In this document: piece after piece, positions 1 through 8,474 of the stretch
Numbering within the stretch: position 1 is the stretch's first letter
Layout of the letters: each line of letters opens with the position of its first letter
Source: Lachnospiraceae bacterium
GTDB lineage: Bacteria; Bacillota; Clostridia; Lachnospirales; Lachnospiraceae
Assembly: GCA_009774245.1 (NCBI GenBank)
Contig: VSNM01000003.1
Span: 1-64,000 of the forward strand
DNA: 64,000 nt
Direction: 5' to 3'
Notes under the pieces: model-generated
Databases searched by the model: none
Seen by the model: the letters and a program-made list of their open reading frames with translations, nothing else
What the model was told of the DNA's origin: nothing
Position numbers and translations under genes: made by a program

Positions 1-117
1 ATAAGACATGTTCTCTGAATAATTCTATTCTCATTAGAATTTTCAGGGTTGCATTACTGTTTATTTGTCAAGGTGCTGAACATCTTTACTGCTTGTCTTG
101 TTTGCGACAGCTTATTT

Positions 118-146
118 AATTTATCATAAGTTTTCGCATTTGTCAA
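118..146 (-). promoter_or_regulatory. Strong promoter P2 facing left edge
   Basis: On the minus strand a consensus TTGACA (141-146) is followed after exactly 17 bp by TAAATT (118-123). It lies 120 bp downstream of a similar promoter, and no protein gene follows before the window edge. Tandem near-consensus promoters with a long untranslated leader are typical of rRNA operons in Clostridia; that an rRNA operon lies just outside the window is inference. Confidence 0.55.
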
Positions 147-242
147 GCACTTTTGCTTTTAAAATTTTATTTTATTCAAAAGCTCATATTTCTGGATATC
201 GTTGAGAGCCAAAAACCAATTTTGTCATCAGCGACGTGTTTT

Positions 243-271
243 ATATTAACATGCTAGTTTGCAGTTGTCAA
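243..271 (-). promoter_or_regulatory. Strong promoter P1 facing left edge
   Basis: On the minus strand TTGACA (266-271) and TAATAT (243-248) are separated by 17 bp, in AT-rich DNA. With the promoter at 118-146 it makes a tandem pair reading out of the window. The rest of 1-320 holds no gene that I can see; a further TTGACA at 66-71 has no matching -10 box. Confidence 0.55.
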
Positions 272-320
272 CAACTTTTTTCAAATTTTTCCAATTTTTT
301 TCTGATCTTCTTTCATTGCC

Positions 321-806
321 CTAAAAAAGGACCTTTCGCAGCAATTCTATCAAATAATTGGAATAGTAGATTACGGTGAGAAAATGGCTTTTCGCTACTT
401 GCTCCACAACCCACGCATTAATGTCCATCACATCAAATACTCCGATGAGCAGGAATACCAGCCATACCACAAACAGCGCTTCCGCCAGCCCCAGCACTGC
501 TCCTGCAAGCTTGTCCACCAGTTTTCCAACCGGAACCGCTCTGACCAGCTTAAAGGTATCTGACAGAAATTTCACAACCTTGTGAATGACCTGAATCAAA
601 ACGAGAAGCAACAATGCCATGATTACCTGCACATAGCTTTTGTGCATAAAGCTTCCGATGCCTTTTGCAATCACTACGATCACCAGTATTCCCAATATAT
701 AGGATATTATGCGTATAATGCTCTCCAAAAGACCTCTTTTCCATCCCCATACTGTTCCGACTGCCAGTATGAGCACGACGATTATCAAAAGTACATTTAT
801 CTCCAA
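321..806 (-). CDS. CvpA family membrane protein
   Basis: 161 aa, almost entirely hydrophobic, with about four membrane segments (roughly residues 3-20, 30-50, 57-78 and 100-125), the usual size and layout of the CvpA (colicin V production) family. The short polar stretch with VGKLVDKLAG between segments 3 and 4 is typical. Family members are integral membrane proteins of poorly defined function. It is last in a minus-strand run after the DUF5711 gene, with 47 bp between them, so probably the end of an operon. Confidence 0.8.
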   Translation of the reverse strand: MEINVLLIIVVLILAVGTVWGWKRGLLESIIRIISYILGILVIVVIAKGIGSFMHKSYVQVIMALLLLVLIQVIHKVVKFLSDTFKLVRAVPVGKLVDKLAGAVLGLAEALFVVWLVFLLIGVFDVMDINAWVVEQVAKSHFLTVIYYSNYLIELLRKVLF

Positions 807-853
807 AACGTTTCCCTCCGATACTGTCTCTTTATTATTCTGTTATTATTCTG

Positions 854-2092
854 CTATTGAAGCTGTATTGTCTGTATGGCGTCCTCTGTGACAATTGTAT
901 GTCTTGATATATTTTTGCCTGGAATAAAACACATGATTCGCTCCTCAAATATTCCCTGATATTTCATTTTGCCGCTCCAATCGTAAATCAGGCATTCACT
1001 GTCATTGTATATGATAATCCCCGCCGCATCAAACAGGATTTCCTTGTATTCCATATCAAATGCGATCTCATTGACCTTCTTGCCATTGGTATCATAGATC
1101 TCGACGCGGTATGTTGTCTCCGCCGCGGTATTATAAAACACAAGTCCTACATGATTCTCATCATAAAACACACTTTGCACTTCCTCTGAGATCATGGTTT
1201 CCGACAGACTTTCCGGCTTTTGCCTCCCCCTGAAAAACATTTGCCGGTTATCTGCAACCGCAAACACAGTGTCATTTTCCATAAAGTGTACTATCGGTAT
1301 CACTGCTTCCGGATATACATAGCCGCTCACAAAATTATCTGTATAGTTCTGCCCTACTGCTGAAAAATTATAAAAACCGATATTGGATACCATTTTTCCC
1401 TTTTCTACTTTTATATAGGAAACTGCGACCAGACTTCCGTCACTCGAGATATCAACCGCGATCGGATAGCCGGAATTGCTCATTCTGGTCTTAAAATCGG
1501 CAAATGATTCCCCTGTCACTCCGTTATACAGATAGATCGATGTGACTGTCGAATCATCGAGAACCGCCGCTACTACGCCGTTTGCAGAGACGCAGAAGTC
1601 CCTGATCGGCATTGTGGTCTCCACTGTTCCGATCATTCCCTGTGTGTTGGCTACATAAATCCTTCTGCCATTGTAGTCACCTACTGCCACTGTTCTCCCA
1701 CAGGTTCTGATTTCCGGATTCTGCATTTCATAGGTCTGATTCCAGATTGTCTTGCCTCTTAAATCAGTGCAATTCATACCGTCATTGCTGTATGTAAAGA
1801 GTGTTCCCTTGAGGTTGATACTTTTTGACTCAGAAGCCCTAACCCATTCACTCTGCTGAATCACCTCGTAATCGATATACACTTTATTTTTCCAGTTGAT
1901 ATAGCTGCCTGCTGCCACGACGGCAGCAAGTGCAAGCACTGCCAAAACGGAGTACAGTTTGACCTGCCTGTGCCGCGCCAGCATATTGTCCATCGTTTTC
2001 TTATCGCTGTCGTTCTCTTTTTCCTTGCCCTTTTTCTCTTTTCCACCCTTTAACAGGTATTGGTTTCTGTTGAAATCCTTTATTTCCGCCAT
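854..2092 (-). CDS. DUF5711-type membrane-anchored beta-propeller protein
   Basis: 412 aa. A basic, charged cytoplasmic N-terminus (about 1-45) is followed by one membrane segment (about 47-66) and a long extracellular part rich in short beta-strand repeats of WD40/PQQ-propeller character (for example VAVGDYNGRRIYVA and GSLVAVSYI). This matches proteins annotated DUF5711 in Lachnospiraceae; the family name is from memory and the function is unknown. It lies between the LysM gene and the CvpA gene on the same strand. The fold is inferred from repeat rhythm only. Confidence 0.65.
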   Translation of the reverse strand: MAEIKDFNRNQYLLKGGKEKKGKEKENDSDKKTMDNMLARHRQVKLYSVLAVLALAAVVAAGSYINWKNKVYIDYEVIQQSEWVRASESKSINLKGTLFTYSNDGMNCTDLRGKTIWNQTYEMQNPEIRTCGRTVAVGDYNGRRIYVANTQGMIGTVETTMPIRDFCVSANGVVAAVLDDSTVTSIYLYNGVTGESFADFKTRMSNSGYPIAVDISSDGSLVAVSYIKVEKGKMVSNIGFYNFSAVGQNYTDNFVSGYVYPEAVIPIVHFMENDTVFAVADNRQMFFRGRQKPESLSETMISEEVQSVFYDENHVGLVFYNTAAETTYRVEIYDTNGKKVNEIAFDMEYKEILFDAAGIIIYNDSECLIYDWSGKMKYQGIFEERIMCFIPGKNISRHTIVTEDAIQTIQLQ

Positions 2093-2113
2093 CAGTATAC
2101 CTCATTGACTGCT

Positions 2114-2173
2114 CACAAAAATACTGTATCCGTCCGGCCATGACTGTCTCTCATAGCTGAACAGATACAGTAT
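2114..2173 (-). terminator. Probable terminator after the LysM gene
   Basis: A perfect 10-bp inverted repeat, ATACTGTATC at 2121-2130 and GATACAGTAT at 2164-2173, flanks a 33-nt loop. On the minus strand it is followed by a run of T (complement of 2115-2120). It sits between the LysM gene stop and the DUF5711 start, so it would at least attenuate read-through. The long loop makes it less certain. Confidence 0.5.
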
Positions 2174-2183
2174 AACATTATTT

Positions 2184-3419
2184 TCATGGAAGTAAAAGCT
2201 TTTGTCCATAAAGAATATTATCGGGATCGTCTATATTGTTCCATCTGCAGATTTCATCCACACGGGAATAATCTCCATAGATATCATAACAGATGGTTCG
2301 AAGTGTATCGCCTTTGCGGACAACATAATACTGCGGCGTCGACGTCTGATCCGGTATGGGCGCTGTATTTTGTTCCACGGGCTGCTGTGCTGTATCCTGC
2401 AATACGGGCTGTGCCAGAGCCTGCATATCGGAAGCCTCCTGCGTCGATTGTTCCTCCACGACGGCGGTGTATGTCTCTGTCTGCGCTTCACTGACCTTTG
2501 TTTCATCTGTCTGCGCTTCGCTGCTCTCCGCGCTCTCGTTTTCGGCCTGTACATTCTGCTGCATGGCAAGAACCGGCTGTGACTGCTCTGTGTCCGTCCT
2601 TGCCGTGCTCAGCAGAAATGATGTGTTCTCCTCAATAAACGCCATACAATAATCAATATTTTCCTGCATGTCCTGCATTTTATTGTAATTGTTCATAGAG
2701 ATGATGCCATAGGCCATCACACACACGACAAATCCGAGGCACAGAACGTTCATGACATTCCACATGAAGCTGACCTTTGCCTCCTCACGATTGTACGCCT
2801 GCGTAATTCTGCTCAACTGCGCCGCGTCGGTCTTATGGTTTCTCATATGGGTTTCATGTTCTGTCGGCGACAATATCACTCTGCTCCTGTCATTTTCTCT
2901 CGTAGTATTCCATTCCACAAGATAATTCTGCATCTCCTCATTCTGATCATAGTATATGTAAAAATCATCCACAATCACCTTGGTGCTGCGCAGCGTCAAC
3001 TCAAGCCGCAGTCCGGAATCCTTGTTGAGGCTCACTTTTGCATTTCCAAGATAGGAGCACGAAGGAAAATAGGTGGTGTTCAACTGCTGAATTTTTTCGC
3101 TGCCGCCATCTGAAACTGCTGCCCCCGATATCACAATCCGGTATCTCCCGTTCTCCTCGATCGATCTGCCATACAGTGCGATCTCCTGCTGCGGAGTGTT
3201 TTCTATCAGATATTCCTGTTGGTATTCTGAGCTGGCTTTCTTTCTCTGATTGTCTCTCGATAACACATCCTGCTGGTTGTCTGACAGGATTTTCTTGATA
3301 AATGTATGTACATAATCCTCGAGATACAGAATATAAATTCCTTCCGGAGCTCCTATTGTCCGTGTATTTACAGGGATTAAGCTCTGTGTATTTGTGAGTA
3401 TATTTGTTTGCTTGTCCAT
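2184..3419 (-). CDS. LysM-domain membrane protein
   Basis: 411 aa. The C-terminal ~48 residues are a clear LysM peptidoglycan/chitin-binding module (YYVVRKGDTLRTIC ... ILYGQKLLLP). One membrane segment lies near residues 217-237. Between it and LysM is a Gln/Glu/Ala/Thr-rich low-complexity stalk (about 270-360). The N-terminal ~210 residues would be cytoplasmic and match nothing I recognise. The type II-like topology would place LysM outside on the cell wall. The protein plausibly senses or tethers to the wall, which is inference. It is the first gene of the minus-strand group ending with CvpA. Confidence 0.7.
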   Translation of the reverse strand: MDKQTNILTNTQSLIPVNTRTIGAPEGIYILYLEDYVHTFIKKILSDNQQDVLSRDNQRKKASSEYQQEYLIENTPQQEIALYGRSIEENGRYRIVISGAAVSDGGSEKIQQLNTTYFPSCSYLGNAKVSLNKDSGLRLELTLRSTKVIVDDFYIYYDQNEEMQNYLVEWNTTRENDRSRVILSPTEHETHMRNHKTDAAQLSRITQAYNREEAKVSFMWNVMNVLCLGFVVCVMAYGIISMNNYNKMQDMQENIDYCMAFIEENTSFLLSTARTDTEQSQPVLAMQQNVQAENESAESSEAQTDETKVSEAQTETYTAVVEEQSTQEASDMQALAQPVLQDTAQQPVEQNTAPIPDQTSTPQYYVVRKGDTLRTICYDIYGDYSRVDEICRWNNIDDPDNILYGQKLLLP

Positions 3420-3530
3420 CTCGGCATCACCTTTGCTTCCTTTCGTATTAAGATATTCTTATATTCATATCTTAACACTTCCCAATCGAGGAATCTGTCG
3501 AAACAGGTCACACAAAAAAATATATTTCAT

Positions 3531-3572
3531 TTCATATGTTTTAATTCATATGTTTTAATTCATATGTATTAA
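3531..3572. repeat. 14-bp tandem repeat, three copies
   Basis: The unit TTCATATGTTTTAA is repeated three times (3531-3544, 3545-3558, 3559-3572; last copy with one change). The third copy contains the stop codon of galM, so repeat-number change could alter the 3' end of that gene or its transcript. Confidence 0.85.
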
Positions 3573-4612
3573 TTGTAAAACCGATAGATCGTGGTAGTCT
3601 TATATGGTCTGTCCGGCCCGTACACGACATCCTGGAAACCAGGCTGATTGATTGCGTTGGGGAAGCACTGTGTCTCTAAGCAGAGGCCGCTGCGCGCGCC
3701 ATAGGATGCTCCGCCCTTGCCGGTCTCCGGTTTGATACAATTGCCGGCATAGAACTGCAGTCCGGGCTGGTCTGTGTACACATCCATCTTTCTGCCTGTC
3801 GTTGGCTCCTCCAGGGAAGCAACTTTTTTGACCGTTCCGTCAAAATCATCGAGCGCATAATTGTGATCATAGCCCTGTCCGTATCCCAACTGCACATCAT
3901 CTGCACTGATGTCGTCGCCGACTGCCTTCATCGTCCTGAAATCAAACGGCGTGCCTGTCACATCCACAAGCTCTCCGGTCGGAATCAGGCGCTCATAGAT
4001 CGGTGTGTAATGTGACGCATGAATGCAGAGCTTATGCGCCTCGATATTTCCGGAATTATGTCCTGCCAAGTTAAAATATGTATGGTTGGTCATATTGATC
4101 AGGGTTTTCCTGTCACTTGTCACGTAATATTCTATCTTGAGCTCATTGTCGTCTGTGACAGAATATGCGACCTGGACCTTTTTATTTCCAGGGAATCCCA
4201 TGGAACCGTCCGCATCGTCAATGGTAAATACGACGCTGTTGTCCTTTGTCTCTGCGTTCCACACCCTCTTGTGATACCCCTTGTCATCGTCGCTGTGGAG
4301 ATTGTTTGTACCATCGTTCACGGCAAGCTGATACGTTGTGCCATCAATGGTGAAGCTTGCATTGTCAATGCGGTTTGCACTTGGTCCGATCGTCGAGCCG
4401 AAGAAACTGCCGTTCTTGAAATAGCCCTCCACGCTGTCGAAACCGAGCACGACATCTGCCGTCTGCCCAGCCTTGTCCGGTACGAGCAGACTGACGAGAA
4501 TCGCGCCAAAGTTTGTCACCTCAGCGGTGAAACCATTGTCGTTTTTGATGGTATACAGGGTTACTTCTGTTCCGTCTGGTGCTTTTCCAAAGTTTTTTGT
4601 TGTGATTGCCAT
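3569..4612 (-). CDS. galM: Aldose 1-epimerase (galactose mutarotase)
   Basis: 347 aa from the ATG at 4612, preceded by AGAAGGA at good spacing; the longer open frame upstream is rejected. It interconverts alpha and beta anomers of galactose/glucose in the cytoplasm. Visible family signatures are the catalytic His region NHTYFNLAGH, the substrate loop YGQGYDHNY, and the C-terminal catalytic Glu in GLCLETQCFPNA. Length is usual for the family. It lies 32 bp after recR and probably shares its transcript; the link to the replication genes looks positional only. Confidence 0.93.
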   Translation of the reverse strand: MAITTKNFGKAPDGTEVTLYTIKNDNGFTAEVTNFGAILVSLLVPDKAGQTADVVLGFDSVEGYFKNGSFFGSTIGPSANRIDNASFTIDGTTYQLAVNDGTNNLHSDDDKGYHKRVWNAETKDNSVVFTIDDADGSMGFPGNKKVQVAYSVTDDNELKIEYYVTSDRKTLINMTNHTYFNLAGHNSGNIEAHKLCIHASHYTPIYERLIPTGELVDVTGTPFDFRTMKAVGDDISADDVQLGYGQGYDHNYALDDFDGTVKKVASLEEPTTGRKMDVYTDQPGLQFYAGNCIKPETGKGGASYGARSGLCLETQCFPNAINQPGFQDVVYGPDRPYKTTTIYRFYN

Positions 4613-4644
4613 TTTGTTTTCCTTCTTTCTTTTTATATGTAACT

Positions 4645-5241
4645 TTATAGTTCTGTCCTGCCCTCGAGCGCACGCAGCAATGTCATCTCGTCGATGCATT
4701 CCAGATCGCCGCCCACGGGCACGCCGCTTGCGATGCGCGTCACTTTGACTCCGGTGGGCTTGATCAGCTTCGATATGTACATGGCTGTGGTCTCACCCTC
4801 GAGGCTGGAATTGGTCGCAATGATCACTTCTTTGATATCGTCCTCAAGCCGCTTTACCAGCTCTTTGAGTCTGATGTCATTTGGCCCGATCCCGAGCATG
4901 GGAGAGATCGCGCCGTGAAGGACATGGTATACACCCTCATATTTGCCTGTCTTCTCATATGCGGCGAGATCCCTGATGTTCTCCACGACCATGATCGTCG
5001 TGTGGTCGCGGTTTGGATTGGCGCAGATGGGGCAAATCTCCTTGTCCGCAAGGGTGTAACAGGTCTTGCAATAGTGAATGTTTTTCCGCGCGTCAACCAT
5101 GATCTGCGCAAAGCGCTCGACATGCTCTGGGGGCATGTTGATCACATGGAGCGCAAGCCTCTGCGCTGACTTGTTTCCCACGCCGGGGAGCTTCGCAAAC
5201 TGCTCTATTAACTTATTGATATATCCGCTGTAGAGTTCCAT
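4645..5241 (-). CDS. recR: Recombination mediator RecR
   Basis: 198 aa, full length. RecR works with RecO/RecF to load RecA on gapped DNA. The domains are visible in order: helix-hairpin-helix LPGVGNKSAQRLA (about 17-29), a C4 zinc finger CKTCYTLADKEICPIC (about 58-73), a Toprim domain beginning MVVENIRDLAAYE, and the conserved tail RIASGVPVGGDLECIDEMTL. The start codon overlaps the ybaB stop by one base, the standard dnaX-ybaB-recR arrangement of Firmicutes, implying translational coupling. Confidence 0.97.
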   Translation of the reverse strand: MELYSGYINKLIEQFAKLPGVGNKSAQRLALHVINMPPEHVERFAQIMVDARKNIHYCKTCYTLADKEICPICANPNRDHTTIMVVENIRDLAAYEKTGKYEGVYHVLHGAISPMLGIGPNDIRLKELVKRLEDDIKEVIIATNSSLEGETTAMYISKLIKPTGVKVTRIASGVPVGGDLECIDEMTLLRALEGRTEL

Positions 5242-5594
5242 TAAAAGGGTAATCCTCCGCCGAGTCCGCCTAAACCGCCTGCCATTTTGCCCATGAGCTC
5301 GTTGTTTGCCTCTTCTGCCTGACGAAGGGCCTCGTTTGTTGCTGCCACAATCATGTCCTGAAGCGTCTCGATATCATCAGGATCGACAGCCTCCTCTGAG
5401 AGTGTGACTTTCACCACTTCCCTCTTCCCCGTGACGACGACTTCCACCGCCCCGCCGCCTGCTTTTGCAGAAAATTCTTTGGTCTCAAGCTCTTTCTGGC
5501 CTTCCTCCATCTGCCTCTGCATGCGCTGCGCCTGTTTCATCAGATTGTTCATGTTTCCGGGCATCCCTCCCGGAAATCCTCCTCTTTTTGCCAT
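5241..5594 (-). CDS. ybaB: YbaB/EbfC nucleoid-associated protein
   Basis: 117 aa. It has the family's typical layout: Gly/Met/Asn-rich start (GGFPGGMPGNMNNLMKQAQ), a long helix with QRMQRQMEEGQKELE, central strands GGGAVEVVVTGKREVVKVTL, and a helix with DIETLQDMIVAATNEAL, then a glycine-rich tail. YbaB forms dimers that bind DNA. It lies 17 bp after dnaX and touches recR, so it is part of one operon. Confidence 0.95.
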   Translation of the reverse strand: MAKRGGFPGGMPGNMNNLMKQAQRMQRQMEEGQKELETKEFSAKAGGGAVEVVVTGKREVVKVTLSEEAVDPDDIETLQDMIVAATNEALRQAEEANNELMGKMAGGLGGLGGGLPF

Positions 5595-5611
5595 TGTGTC
5601 ATTCTCCTTTA

Positions 5612-7174
5612 CTACTCTTCTTCGATTTCTATATCCATATTGATCTCTTTTGAGAGGTCAACATAGCTTTCCTCAAAATGCCTGCCCTGCTCCAGACTGC
5701 GTATCTGAACGGTTACCTCCTTCTGCAAAAAATGCGATATCATATCCTCCACATATCTATGATTTCCCTCATCGCTGAGATAATCATATGCCACACCATC
5801 CTCCACCACGATCAGCAGCCTGTCGTCCCCGCCAAGACTTAAACGCGCTTTTTTGAGATGCGTTTTGAGCGGCTGGCTCGTCTCCGCCACAATCCCGTGC
5901 CAGTTGCTGACAATCTGTCTGATGTCGTCGGGAATCGCTTTAGGCAGCTCCGGCCTGGGCGCAGCCGCCGTGACGGTCTCTGTTGATTGTATCGCAACCG
6001 GTGCTGTCTGCACAACACCTTTTTCGATTTTTTCTTCCAAATCCTTCACGCGTGCCACGACGGCGTCGTTTGTCGTCTCCATGGCGGGTTTGCACAGCTT
6101 GATCAGAGTCATTTCTATTAAAATGCGCTTCTGCGTCGCATATTTGATCTGTCCGGAAAGCTCGGAGAAGATGCGGATCTGACGCATGATCTCCTCCACG
6201 TCCATCGTCTCCGCCTCCGCCCTCAGGCGCGCAAGGTTATCGCCGGACACGTCGATGACATCCTCGATACCGCCATCAGAAGTCTTTACCAGCAACAGAT
6301 TTCTGAGATACCATGTGATATCCGTGACAAACTGGGTGAGCTCGCGTCCCTGCATGACAACCTCCTCAAGGAGGGAAATGCAGCCTGTGACGTCCCTTGC
6401 CTGTATCATTTCCAGGAGGCGCGCAAACACTTCTGTATCTACTGCGCCCAGCACGTCGAGCACTTTGTCGTAGGTCAGCTCCTCCCCGAAATGAAACGCG
6501 ATGCACTGGTCTAAGAGGCTTAACGCATCACGCATGGAGCCGTCCGCTGTCTTTGCGATATAGCGGAGCGCTTTCTCTTCTACCTGAATCTGCTCTTTGT
6601 CCATGAGCTCGCGCAGACGGTCCGTGATGGTCTCTATGGTGATGCGCTTGAAATCGTAGCGCTGGCACCGCGAGAGTATCGTGATCGGAATCTTGTGCAC
6701 CTCCGTCGTTGCCAGGATAAAGATCACATAGGAGGGCGGTTCCTCCAGCGTCTTTAACAGCGCATTAAACGCCCCTATGGAAAGCATATGCACCTCGTCG
6801 ATGATATAAACCTTGAATTTGCCCTCCACCGGTGAGTAAGATACTTCATCGATGATCTCCCGGATATTGTCGACGCCGTTGTTTGAAGCGGCATCGATCT
6901 CAATCACGTTGACGCTCGCCCCGGACGCGATGGTCTGACAGCTCCTGCACTGTCCGCAAGGACTGCCATCCACGGGATGCTCACAGTTGACGGACTTGGC
7001 AAACAATTTGGCGATGGTCGTCTTGCCTGTTCCGCGCGTGCCCGTGAACAGATAGGCATGTCCGATGCGGTCCGCCTTAATCTGGTTTCTGAGCGTTGTG
7101 ACGATATGTTCCTGTCCCTTGACATCCTCAAAGACGTCGGGGCGAAATTTACGGTATAATGCGGTGTACGACAT
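5612..7174 (-). CDS. dnaX: DNA polymerase III subunit gamma/tau
   Basis: 520 aa from ATG 7174 with GAGGAG upstream; the 22-residue extension in the open frame lacks support. It is the clamp-loader ATPase of the replisome. MSYTALYRKFRP is the canonical N-terminus. Walker A GTRGTGKTTIAKLF, the zinc site with spaced cysteines after SVNCEH, the DEVH box (YIIDEVHMLS) and sensor 1/SRC (LSRCQRYDF) are all present. The C-terminal half after about residue 370 is the shorter, variable tau region. It heads the minus-strand operon dnaX-ybaB-recR-galM. No small cytoplasmic (SRP) RNA is seen upstream. Confidence 0.97.
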   Translation of the reverse strand: MSYTALYRKFRPDVFEDVKGQEHIVTTLRNQIKADRIGHAYLFTGTRGTGKTTIAKLFAKSVNCEHPVDGSPCGQCRSCQTIASGASVNVIEIDAASNNGVDNIREIIDEVSYSPVEGKFKVYIIDEVHMLSIGAFNALLKTLEEPPSYVIFILATTEVHKIPITILSRCQRYDFKRITIETITDRLRELMDKEQIQVEEKALRYIAKTADGSMRDALSLLDQCIAFHFGEELTYDKVLDVLGAVDTEVFARLLEMIQARDVTGCISLLEEVVMQGRELTQFVTDITWYLRNLLLVKTSDGGIEDVIDVSGDNLARLRAEAETMDVEEIMRQIRIFSELSGQIKYATQKRILIEMTLIKLCKPAMETTNDAVVARVKDLEEKIEKGVVQTAPVAIQSTETVTAAAPRPELPKAIPDDIRQIVSNWHGIVAETSQPLKTHLKKARLSLGGDDRLLIVVEDGVAYDYLSDEGNHRYVEDMISHFLQKEVTVQIRSLEQGRHFEESYVDLSKEINMDIEIEEE

Positions 7175-7342
7175 AGCGTTCTCCTCGTTTTCGCTTTGAT
7201 CTGTATATCTTATTATGCCATCTTTGTGTCCAAAAAACAAGAGTACTGAGCAATCATTAAAAATTTATGTGGTTAAATGCGAAACTCTGTGATAAAATAT
7301 GAATAATATTTTCTTAACAAACGACAGAGGAGCATGATGTAT

Positions 7343-8470
7343 ATGGCTGCACATTTTGATGAGCGTGTGGAAAAAGCAATTCAGATCATATGGTTTGACC
7401 GGCAGGCGGACAGACGGGATGAGGCGCTTGCCCTGCTGCGGGAGGCTGCCAATATTGGCGACGGGGACGCCTTTTATTTCCTCGGGCGCTGCTATCTGGG
7501 CAAAAGCTATGTCGATCCGGTCATGGAGATGCCGGTGGACACTGCTTTTGCCTTTGAGTGTTTTCATCAGAGCCTGATCTTCGAGAGCGCTGTCGGCATG
7601 TTTGGGACGATGCATCAGGAGGGATATCAGCTGCCTGACAATACGAGTATACACCTGCCCTGTCACTCCAAAAAAGAAATCTGGGACACTATATCGCAGA
7701 TGGCAGAGAAAGGACAGGTTTTCTGCAAATTTATGATTGCAAATGCGTATTACTATAGTACTGTCGCTGATTTCCTGGGTATCACACCGGAAAGCGTGGG
7801 AGATAAAAGGTTTGAGCGCCTGCAGTATGAGTGGACTGCCACTGCGGTACGACTCTACGAGGAGTGTGTCGCACACGGACTTGGCATTGCCATCCCCAAT
7901 CTGGTCGATGTCCTGCGAACTGGCAGGCATGGCGCGCCGATCCAGCGCCAGAGGGCAAAGAACTACATCCATATCGGAGCCGATATGGGCATCGGGGCTT
8001 ATGAGCGCATTGTCGGCAACGAATACCGCGACGACAACGAACTTGCGAAGGCCGTGGAACTGTATGAGCGCGCACTGACGCACAAGGACGATTACGCGTA
8101 CTACTGCCTCGGCAAACTGTACACCTACAACGGGGCGCTGCCGCTTGACCTGAAAAAAGCGCTGTCCTATCTGGAAAAGGGGTACGCAAAGCTTCCCGAT
8201 GATGTGGGTTTCTGTAATTTATTGGGTGAGATTTACTTTCGCGGCGGCGAGGACATCAAACCTGACTATGAACAGGCGTTTTTGTTGTTGAGCAAGGCAT
8301 ATTTCAAAGGGAGCACATGGGGCGCTGACATGCTTGGCACCTGCTACCTCAACGGGCTTGGCACTGCACCGAACTTAAATATGGCGCGCAAGCTTTTTGA
8401 GCTGCACCCCAAAAAGCCGCTCGCCATAGGTGGTCTAAGACGGTTGCAGAACGGCGTAAAAACGCACTGA
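7343..8470 (+). CDS. Sel1-like/TPR repeat protein
   Basis: About 375 aa. Sel1-type helical repeats are visible throughout, e.g. GDGDAFYFLGRCYLGKSY near the N-terminus, YAYYCLGKLYTYNG, FCNLLGEIYFRGGE and GADMLGTCYLNGLG near the end. Such proteins are protein-protein interaction scaffolds; no enzymatic motif or signal peptide is seen. Three in-frame ATGs occur at 7334, 7337 and 7343; the AGAGGAG at 7326-7332 favours 7343 or 7337. It is divergent from dnaX and its stop lies 4 bp from the convergent GH43 gene. Confidence 0.75.
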   Translation: MAAHFDERVEKAIQIIWFDRQADRRDEALALLREAANIGDGDAFYFLGRCYLGKSYVDPVMEMPVDTAFAFECFHQSLIFESAVGMFGTMHQEGYQLPDNTSIHLPCHSKKEIWDTISQMAEKGQVFCKFMIANAYYYSTVADFLGITPESVGDKRFERLQYEWTATAVRLYEECVAHGLGIAIPNLVDVLRTGRHGAPIQRQRAKNYIHIGADMGIGAYERIVGNEYRDDNELAKAVELYERALTHKDDYAYYCLGKLYTYNGALPLDLKKALSYLEKGYAKLPDDVGFCNLLGEIYFRGGEDIKPDYEQAFLLLSKAYFKGSTWGADMLGTCYLNGLGTAPNLNMARKLFELHPKKPLAIGGLRRLQNGVKTH

Positions 8471-8474
8471 TTCA

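Noticed and set aside
7175..7333. Small cytoplasmic (SRP) RNA upstream of dnaX, as in some Firmicutes
   Set aside because: The 160-bp divergent region is too short and AT-rich and lacks the conserved helix 8 core.
7265..8083. Long minus-strand ORF (272 codons) opposite the Sel1 gene
   Set aside because: It is fully antisense to a well-supported repeat protein, has no family motif and no RBS; a shadow ORF.
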